Shown piece by piece: positions 57,190 through 64,000 of a stretch of 64,000 bases of DNA. Each line of letters opens with the position of its first letter. The first letter of the stretch is position 1. Made by a program: the position numbers and the translations under genes. The notes beneath the pieces were generated by a model. It was not told the origin of the DNA and did no database searches. It was given only the letters and a program-made list of their open reading frames with translations. The DNA is from Pseudomonas sp. NC02 (lineage in GTDB: Bacteria; Pseudomonadota; Gammaproteobacteria; Pseudomonadales; Pseudomonadaceae), in assembly GCF_002874965.1 (NCBI RefSeq), contig NZ_CP025624.1, positions 5,704,001 to 5,768,000 of the forward strand, read 5' to 3'.

Positions 57190-58512
57190 GTGAAAACCTC
57201 GCTGACGTTCACCCCGTTATTCCTCGCGATTGCTGCAACGATCGTTCCCCTTGCCCACGCGGCAGACACCCCGGCCACCGACGGCTTCGTCGAAGGTTCC
57301 AGCTTCAAGATCAACACCCGCAACTACTACATGAACCGCGACCGTCGCGACATTCACACCGATGACAGCAAGGAATGGGGCCAGGGCTTCATCGGCATCT
57401 TCGAATCCGGCTACACCCCCGGCATCGTCGGCTTCGGCCTGGACGCCAACGCCATGCTCGGCCTCAAGCTCGACGGCGGTGGCGGCACCGACGGCTCGAG
57501 CATCCTGCCGGTAAGCTCCGGCAACGGCAAAGCGCCCGGCTCGTTCTCCACCGCCGGCGCCACCCTGAAAATGCGCGCCTTCGACACCGAACTGAAAGCC
57601 GGCGACCTGTTCCTCAACAACCCGGTGATTGCCGGCGGCATGACCCGCATGCTGCCCCAGACCTTCCGCGGCGTGAGCCTGACCAACCACAGCCTGGACG
57701 GCTGGATGTTCGAGGGCGGCCAGGCCAGCTTCACCAAGCTCTACAACCAGAGCGGCCGTCGCCGCATCGGCACCAGCTACGGCGCATTGCCCAATGGCGA
57801 AGACAGCCGCCACCTCGACTGGGCCGGCGTGTCCTTCAGCGGCGTGCCGGGGCTGACCAGCAACCTGTACGCGTCCGAACTCAAGGACATCTGGAACCAG
57901 TACTACTACGACCTGGACTACACCTGGCAGTTGAACGAGCTGGTCAGCCTGAACCCGGGCCTGCACTACTACCACACCCAGGAGACCGGCAAAGCCTTGC
58001 TGGGCAACATCGACAACAACACCTACAGCCTGCATTTCACCGTGGGCGTGGGCAATCACAGCGTTACCGCCGCCTACCAGCGGGTCAACGGCAACACGCC
58101 GTTCGACTACATCAGCCAGGGCGACAGCATCTACCTAGACAACTCCCAGCAATACTCCGACTTCAACGGCCCCAACGAGCGCTCGTGGAAGCTCAAGTAC
58201 GCCTATGACTTCGTCGGGCTGGGCCTGCCGGGCCTGACCTCGGCAGTGTCTTACATCAGCGGCAAGACCGACCTGACCACGGTCGATCCGGACAGCCGTG
58301 GTCACTCATCCTGGTACAGTGCCGACGGCAAGAACGCCAAGCACTGGGAACGGGACATCGACCTCAAGTACGTGGTGCAAGGCGGCAAGGCCAAGGATCT
58401 GGCCGTGCGCCTGCAATGGGCGACCAATCGCGGCGGCAATGGCTACGCGGCAGTGGACCGGGACGTGGATGAGTACCGCGTGATCGTCGACTATCCGATT
58501 GACGTTTTTTAA
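57190..58512 (+). CDS. OprD-family outer-membrane porin
   Basis: This 440-residue barrel protein has a signal peptide ending PLAHA before [13 protein letters not shown]. It shows the OprD signatures [15 protein letters not shown] and [15 protein letters not shown], the loop/strand series [14 protein letters not shown] and [16 protein letters not shown], and a C-terminal aromatic ([10 protein letters not shown]). Members take up amino acids, dipeptides or small carboxylates. It appears closest to the OprQ/OpdX type, but substrate cannot be assigned. The start is GTG with AAAGGAG in front. Expression may depend on the terminator just upstream. Confidence 0.9.
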   Translation: MKTSLTFTPLFLAIAATIVPLAHAADTPATDGFVEGSSFKINTRNYYMNRDRRDIHTDDSKEWGQGFIGIFESGYTPGIVGFGLDANAMLGLKLDGGGGTDGSSILPVSSGNGKAPGSFSTAGATLKMRAFDTELKAGDLFLNNPVIAGGMTRMLPQTFRGVSLTNHSLDGWMFEGGQASFTKLYNQSGRRRIGTSYGALPNGEDSRHLDWAGVSFSGVPGLTSNLYASELKDIWNQYYYDLDYTWQLNELVSLNPGLHYYHTQETGKALLGNIDNNTYSLHFTVGVGNHSVTAAYQRVNGNTPFDYISQGDSIYLDNSQQYSDFNGPNERSWKLKYAYDFVGLGLPGLTSAVSYISGKTDLTTVDPDSRGHSSWYSADGKNAKHWERDIDLKYVVQGGKAKDLAVRLQWATNRGGNGYAAVDRDVDEYRVIVDYPIDVF

Positions 58513-58598
58513 CCTTCAGGCTTTCTTTTAGCGGCGACGACTTATTTTTCACAGCATGGAACTAAACTGCCAGCATCTTGAGTGCCGAAGCCAGTCCC

Positions 58599-60092
58599 AT
58601 GAGTCAACGCCGCGCCTTCACCCTGCCTGCACGCCCGGAGCTTTTGCTGATTCTGGGCAGTGGCCTTACTGTCGTGCTGATCGTGGTCATCGTTGCCGTA
58701 CTGCTGATCCGCGAACACGCCAGCGCCTTGCAGGCAGCCAAGCGTTCCACCAGCAATATCACCCAACTGATCAATGCCGATGTGCTGCGCAACGTCGAGC
58801 TCTACGACCTGGCGCTGAACGGCCTGATCACCGCAACCACTCGCGATGACCTGCCCCAGGTTTCCGCCGAAGTCCTGCATATGGTGCAGTTCGACCAGTC
58901 CACGGCCGCCCCTTTCAAAGGCGAAGTCCTGCTGCTGGACAAAACCGGCGCGGTCACCGCCGACTCTTCCACGCTGACCCCCACGCCACGTAATTTCGCC
59001 AATCGCGACTATTTCCAGATCCACCAGCAGAACCCCGATGCCGGGCTGTTCATCAGTCGGCCCTTCAAGATTCGTTGCGACTGCGATCAAGTCTGGCGCA
59101 TCGCCTTCAGCCGCCGGGTGCCCGGACCCAATGGCGAGTTTGCCGGTGTGGCGGTGGCAACCATGCGCCTGGCGTATTTCGACCAGTTGTTCAATAGCCT
59201 GACCATCGGCAGCGGCAGCAGCATCAACCTGCTGAATAACGACGGCATCCTGTTGGCCCAGCAGCCGCTGCTCGAAAGAGACATGATCAACAAGGACCTG
59301 AGCGCGCGGCCCAACTTCAAGCGAATGCTGCGCGAAGGCAGCGGCAGTTTCAGCGCCATCTCCGCCATCAGTGGCGCGCAACGGCTGTACACCTTCACCA
59401 GCGTCGGCGCGCTGCCGCTGATTGTGGTGGTGGCGTTGTCGAGCGATGACGTGTTTGCCGCCTGGAAGCGCGCCGCCCTGCTGATCAGTGGCGCCACCGG
59501 CGTACTGTGTGTGGGGCTGTTGTGGCTGACCTGGATGCTGCGCCTGGAACTGCGCCGCCGCTATCGCGCCGAGAAGGTGTTGTCGGAACTGGCGGCCACC
59601 GACGGCCTCACCGGCCTGGCCAACCGCCGCACCCTCGACCAGCGCCTGCGCCTGGAATGGGAGCGCGCGCAACGCTCAGGCGAGCCACTGGCCTTGCTGA
59701 TGATTGATGTCGACCACTTCAAGGCCTTCAACGACCGCCATGGTCACCAGGGTGGCGACGAGGCCTTGCGCAACGTGGCCCGGGTCATCGGCAGCAATAT
59801 TCGTCGCCCCGCCGACCTGGCCGCGCGCTACGGCGGTGAAGAGTTCGCGGTGATCCTGCCGGATACCGACGGCGAGGGCGCTAGCACCATCGCCGAACAT
59901 ATCCGCAGTGCGGTGGAGCACTTGCCACCGGCAGACGGCGACGCCCTGTCGGTCACCGTCAGCGTCGGGCTCAGTGCCTGGGACAAACGCAGCCGTGGCT
60001 CGCTGGAAGAGCTGCTGCTGAGTGCCGATCGGGCGCTGTATGACGCCAAGCATTCCGGGCGCAACCGCATCGTTCACAGCCAGGCCACATAA
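58599..60092 (+). CDS. Membrane diguanylate cyclase with periplasmic sensor (first of a tandem pair)
   Basis: This 497-residue protein has TM1 (LLLILGSGLTVVLIVVIVAVLLI), a periplasmic Cache-like domain of about 240 residues, and TM2 (ALLISGATGVLCVGLLWLTW). A GGDEF domain follows with the active site GGEEF (412-416) and the inhibitory RxxD (RPAD) five residues before it. It should make c-di-GMP in response to an external signal. The sensor carries a CxC pair (Cys160, Cys162). It is about two-thirds identical by eye to the next gene. Confidence 0.93.
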   Translation: MSQRRAFTLPARPELLLILGSGLTVVLIVVIVAVLLIREHASALQAAKRSTSNITQLINADVLRNVELYDLALNGLITATTRDDLPQVSAEVLHMVQFDQSTAAPFKGEVLLLDKTGAVTADSSTLTPTPRNFANRDYFQIHQQNPDAGLFISRPFKIRCDCDQVWRIAFSRRVPGPNGEFAGVAVATMRLAYFDQLFNSLTIGSGSSINLLNNDGILLAQQPLLERDMINKDLSARPNFKRMLREGSGSFSAISAISGAQRLYTFTSVGALPLIVVVALSSDDVFAAWKRAALLISGATGVLCVGLLWLTWMLRLELRRRYRAEKVLSELAATDGLTGLANRRTLDQRLRLEWERAQRSGEPLALLMIDVDHFKAFNDRHGHQGGDEALRNVARVIGSNIRRPADLAARYGGEEFAVILPDTDGEGASTIAEHIRSAVEHLPPADGDALSVTVSVGLSAWDKRSRGSLEELLLSADRALYDAKHSGRNRIVHSQAT

Positions 60093-60143
60093 GCCGTTAT
60101 CAGCAACTACGCTAAGGGCATCCTCGAAGCAGAAGTACGCCCG

Positions 60144-61649
60144 ATGAGCCCAGGCACTACCCGCCCGCCCCGCCCCACCCACCGTCCGGAGCTGCTGCTG
60201 ATCATCGGCAGTTGCGTCACGGTGCTGCTGATCATGCTGGTGGTCGCGGTGCTGCTGATTCGCGAACACGCCAACACGTTGCAGGCGGCCCAGCGCACGG
60301 CCAATAACATCACCCAACTGATCGACGCCGACGTGCTGCGCAACGTCGAGCTGTACGACTTGTCGATCAAAGGCCTGATCGCCGCCACCGAACGCACTGA
60401 TTTGGCTGGGGTATCGGCCGGCATCCGTCACCTGGTGCTGTTCGACCGTTCGGAAGCGGCGCCCTACAAAGGCGACATCCTGTTGCTGGACAAGGATGGC
60501 AACGTGATCGCCGACTCAGCCCTGCAGACGCCCAAATCCGCCAACTTCGCCGACCGCGACTACTTCCAGGCCCATCGGCAGAATCCCGACCTGGGGCTGT
60601 TCATCAGCCGGCCCTTCATGGCGCGCTGCGTGTGTGATGACCAATGGCGTATCGCTTTCAGCCGCCGGGTTTCCGGGCCGGATGGGCGATTCCTCGGCGT
60701 GGCCGTGGCCACCATGCGCCTGTCGTACTTTCAGCAACTGTTCCGCAGCCTGAATATCGGCAGCGACAGCACCATCAACCTGATCAACCAACAAGGCATC
60801 CTGCTGGCCCAGCAGCCGTTGCTGGAACGGGACATGATCGACAAGGACCTCAGCCAGCGGCCCAACGTCGCGCGCATATTGCACGAGCGCGACGGCAACT
60901 TTCGCGGCACCTCCAGTGTGGATGAGGAGCACCGCCTGTATACCTTCTCAACGGTGGGCGATTTACCGCTGATCGTCGTCGTAGGGCTGTCCACGAATGA
61001 CATATTCGCCCCCTGGAAGCGCGCAGCACTGGTGATCAGCGGCGCCACCGGGATTTTGTGCATCGGCCTTTTGTGGCTGACCTGGATGCTCTGCATGGAA
61101 TTGCGCAGGCGCCACCGTGCCGAACAGGTGCTGTCAGAACTGGCAGCCACCGACGCGCTCACCGGCCTGGCCAACCGCCGCACCCTGGACCAGCGCCTGC
61201 GCCTGGAATGGGACCGCGCCCAGCGTTCGGCCGAGCCGTTGACGGTGCTGATGATTGACGTGGACCACTTCAAGGCGTTCAACGACCGACATGGCCATCA
61301 AGGTGGCGACGAGGCACTGCGCACGGTGGCGCAGGTGATCGAGGGCAATATCCGCCGCCCGGCCGACCTCGCGGCTCGCTATGGCGGGGAAGAATTTGCA
61401 GTGGTGCTGCCGCATACCGACAGCCAGGGTGCACGCGTGATTGCTGAACATATCCGCAGCAGTGTCGAACACCTGCCGCGAGTGGGCGGGGATACGGTGC
61501 CAATTACCGTCAGCATCGGCCTCAGTACCTGGACCAAAAACAGCCGCACCACGCTGGAGGAATTACTGCTCAACGCCGATCAGGCGCTGTATGAGGCCAA
61601 GCATACCGGGCGTAATCGCGTTGTTGATGCCGGCGCTTTAAAGCCGTGA
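60144..61649 (+). CDS. Membrane diguanylate cyclase with periplasmic sensor (second of a tandem pair)
   Basis: This 501-residue protein has the same architecture as the gene 51 bp upstream: TM, Cache-like sensor with CxC (Cys162, Cys164), TM, GGDEF domain with RPAD I-site and GGEEF (414-418). The cytoplasmic domain is nearly identical in places (LSELAATDALTGLANRRTLD, MIDVDHFKAFNDRHGHQGGD), while the sensor domain differs more. It is a clear tandem duplicate that may have changed ligand. The stop codon lies in a small hairpin at the start of a decayed repeat. Confidence 0.93.
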   Translation: MSPGTTRPPRPTHRPELLLIIGSCVTVLLIMLVVAVLLIREHANTLQAAQRTANNITQLIDADVLRNVELYDLSIKGLIAATERTDLAGVSAGIRHLVLFDRSEAAPYKGDILLLDKDGNVIADSALQTPKSANFADRDYFQAHRQNPDLGLFISRPFMARCVCDDQWRIAFSRRVSGPDGRFLGVAVATMRLSYFQQLFRSLNIGSDSTINLINQQGILLAQQPLLERDMIDKDLSQRPNVARILHERDGNFRGTSSVDEEHRLYTFSTVGDLPLIVVVGLSTNDIFAPWKRAALVISGATGILCIGLLWLTWMLCMELRRRHRAEQVLSELAATDALTGLANRRTLDQRLRLEWDRAQRSAEPLTVLMIDVDHFKAFNDRHGHQGGDEALRTVAQVIEGNIRRPADLAARYGGEEFAVVLPHTDSQGARVIAEHIRSSVEHLPRVGGDTVPITVSIGLSTWTKNSRTTLEELLLNADQALYEAKHTGRNRVVDAGALKP

Positions 61650-61696
61650 CGCGAAGCGTCACAGGAGGCGTTACCACGCAGAGCGTAGGAACGATC
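61646..61696. repeat. Decayed copy of the GATCGTTCCCACGC repeat
   Basis: GTGACGC-GAA-GCGTCAC (61646-61662) is a perfect 7-bp hairpin spanning the cyclase stop codon. It is followed by GTTACCACGCAGAGCGTAGG and ACGATCA, a degraded half of the repeat class at 28598-28706. Confidence 0.6.
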
Positions 61697-61725
61697 AAAA
61701 AAAAGGCCACCCGAAGGCAGCCTTT
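61697..61725 (-). terminator. Terminator of lpxC
   Basis: On the minus strand AAAGGCTGCC-TTCG-GGTGGCCTTT forms a 10-bp stem (two G-U pairs) with a UUCG tetraloop and an eight-T tract, 27 bp after the lpxC stop. Confidence 0.88.
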
Positions 61726-61752
61726 AAAAACAAAAGGAAAGAGAGTTGTTAC

Positions 61753-62700
<948 letters not shown>

Positions 62701-62716
62701 TCAACAAAGGCTGGCG

Positions 62717-62722
62717 ATAATA
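62717..62722 (-). promoter_or_regulatory. Candidate -10 of the lpxC promoter
   Basis: TATTAT with TGC just upstream, on the minus strand, lies 53 bp before the lpxC ATG. A clear -35 is not evident, so it may be an extended -10 promoter. Confidence 0.4.
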
Positions 62723-62776
62723 GCAGACCAGACCTTTGCTGAACACCAATCACCTTCATAGCCCTGATACATTCCA

Positions 62777-63973
62777 TTAATCGGCCTGACGACGCAGGAA
62801 AGCCGGGATGTCCAGGTAGTCCAGGTCATCTTGCGGATTCGGGCTGCGGGATGCAGCAGCACCGGCCTGAGCCTGGTTGCGCATCACGGTCGGACGATCC
62901 AGGTCACGATAGTTCACAGACGGCAGTTCCTGGCGCGAAGGCGCTGGAGCGGCAGCTTGCTGGCTGGCGTGGCTGGTATGGACGGTGTTGTCGATGACCT
63001 TTACAGGCTTCTCGATTTTCGCACCCAGGCCGGTCGCAACAACGGTCACGTGCAGTTCGTCGCGCATGTCCGGATCGATAACGGTACCGACCTTGACCAT
63101 GGCGTGCTCGGAAGCGAAGGCTTCGATGATGCTACCCACGTCGGAGTACTCACCCAGGGACAGGTCAGGACCGGCGGTGATGTTCACCAGGATGCCGCGT
63201 GCGCCTTGCAGGTTCACGTCTTCCAGCAACGGGTTGCGGATGGCCGCTTCGGTAGCTTCACGTGCACGGTTCGGACCGCTGGCGCAGCCAGTGCCCATCA
63301 TCGCCATGCCCATTTCGCTCATCACGGTACGTACGTCGGCAAAGTCGACGTTGATCATGCCCGGACGCTTGATGATGTCGGAGATACCGCGAACGGCACC
63401 GGCCAGTACATCGTCAGCCTTGGCAAACGCAGACAGCAGGCTTGCGTCCTTGCCGAGGATGGTCAGCAGCTTCTCGTTGGGAATGGTGATCAACGAGTCG
63501 ACGCTTTCGGACAGCAGACGGATGCCTTCATCGGCGATCTGCATGCGCTTGCGACCTTCGAACGGGAATGGACGGGTCACGACGGCAACCGTCAGGATCC
63601 CCATTTCCTTGGCCACTTCGGCAATGATCGGCGCAGCACCGGTACCGGTACCACCGCCCATGCCCGTGGTGATGAACACCATGTTGGTGCCTTGCAGCAC
63701 TTCAGCGATGCGCTCGCGGTCTTCCAGGGCGGCTTGACGGCCGACTTCCGGATTCGCGCCGGCACCCAGGCCCTTGGTCACGGCTGTGCCCAATTGCAGG
63801 ATGGTGCGTGCACCGATGCTTTTGAGGGCCTGGGCGTCAGTGTTGGCGCAGATGAATTCAACGCCTTCAATGTTGCTCTTGACCATGTGGTTGACAGCGT
63901 TGCCGCCGCCACCGCCGACGCCGATCACTTTGATGACCGGGCTTGCGGGGATGTTGTCTACGAGTTCGAACAT
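62777..63973 (-). CDS. ftsZ: Cell division GTPase FtsZ
   Basis: This 398-residue tubulin-like GTPase forms the Z-ring. It has the signature GGGTGTGAAP, the start FELVDNIPASPVIKVIGVGGGGGNAV, the T7 synergy-loop region NVDFADVRTVMS, a variable linker and the C-terminal conserved peptide DYLDIPAFLRRQAD that binds FtsA and ZipA. AGGAGAGG precedes the ATG. ftsA is expected just beyond the right edge. Confidence 0.98.
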   Translation of the reverse strand: MFELVDNIPASPVIKVIGVGGGGGNAVNHMVKSNIEGVEFICANTDAQALKSIGARTILQLGTAVTKGLGAGANPEVGRQAALEDRERIAEVLQGTNMVFITTGMGGGTGTGAAPIIAEVAKEMGILTVAVVTRPFPFEGRKRMQIADEGIRLLSESVDSLITIPNEKLLTILGKDASLLSAFAKADDVLAGAVRGISDIIKRPGMINVDFADVRTVMSEMGMAMMGTGCASGPNRAREATEAAIRNPLLEDVNLQGARGILVNITAGPDLSLGEYSDVGSIIEAFASEHAMVKVGTVIDPDMRDELHVTVVATGLGAKIEKPVKVIDNTVHTSHASQQAAAPAPSRQELPSVNYRDLDRPTVMRNQAQAGAAASRSPNPQDDLDYLDIPAFLRRQAD

Positions 63974-64000
63974 TTTCCCTCTCCTTTCATTTCTCTAGTT

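Overview
The window is a chromosomal segment of a Pseudomonas of the fluorescens group. The evidence is a complete twelve-gene alginate operon (algD to algA), the lpxC-ftsZ end of the division cluster, Pseudomonas-type families (AapJ, DauA-like, OprD porin, EstB-type esterase), high GC content, and many REP/REPIN palindromes built on the TGTGGGAGC and CGCGAGCAAGC arms typical of this group. No rRNA, tRNA, CRISPR array, insertion sequence or prophage was seen.

Layout. 1-1.7 kb: end of a general L-amino-acid ABC transporter (aapJ and the start of aapQ, minus strand) behind a sigma-54-type promoter. 1.7-3.9 kb: esterase and rhlB (plus strand). 3.9-9.8 kb: an AT-richer minus-strand pair, a 1590-residue RHS/YD-repeat protein and an unrecognised 341-residue partner, probably acquired. 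10-15.4 kb: a DauA-like flavoenzyme, moaCDE, a PIN-PhoH ATPase and an exported deacetylase-like protein. 15.7-16.5 kb: yaaA. 16.5-33.9 kb: a long AT-rich control region, then algD-alg8-alg44-algK-algE-algG-algX-algL-algI-algJ-algF-algA, closed by a strong terminator. Several palindromes lie inside this operon, and one REPIN is fused in frame into the algK signal sequence. 34-38 kb: small membrane protein, SDR, LysR regulator with divergent MFS exporter and a small partner. 38-44 kb: an Aae-like aromatic-acid efflux operon with its own outer-membrane lipoprotein and a divergent LysR gene. 44-50.3 kb: an RND pump (one permease plus one fusion protein) co-transcribed with a CopRS-like two-component system. 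50.5-57 kb: small conserved protein, solitary binding protein, PAS-MCP, YkgJ-type Cys-cluster protein, GNAT, CheV and a 2-hydroxyacid dehydrogenase. 57-61.7 kb: an OprD-family porin preceded by an intrinsic terminator, then two tandem paralogous diguanylate cyclases. 61.7-64 kb: lpxC and ftsZ.

How it fits together. The alginate genes encode precursor supply (AlgA, AlgD), c-di-GMP-gated polymerisation (Alg8, Alg44), the periplasmic scaffold and modification enzymes (AlgK, AlgX, AlgG, AlgL), O-acetylation (AlgI, AlgJ, AlgF, AlgX) and export (AlgE). The two diguanylate cyclases could feed the c-di-GMP pool that Alg44 senses, but nothing in the sequence links them directly. The best candidates for undescribed biology are the RHS/partner pair without an obvious immunity gene, the REPIN-derived algK leader, the terminated leader or small RNA upstream of the OprD porin, and the CxC-bearing sensor domains of the tandem cyclases.
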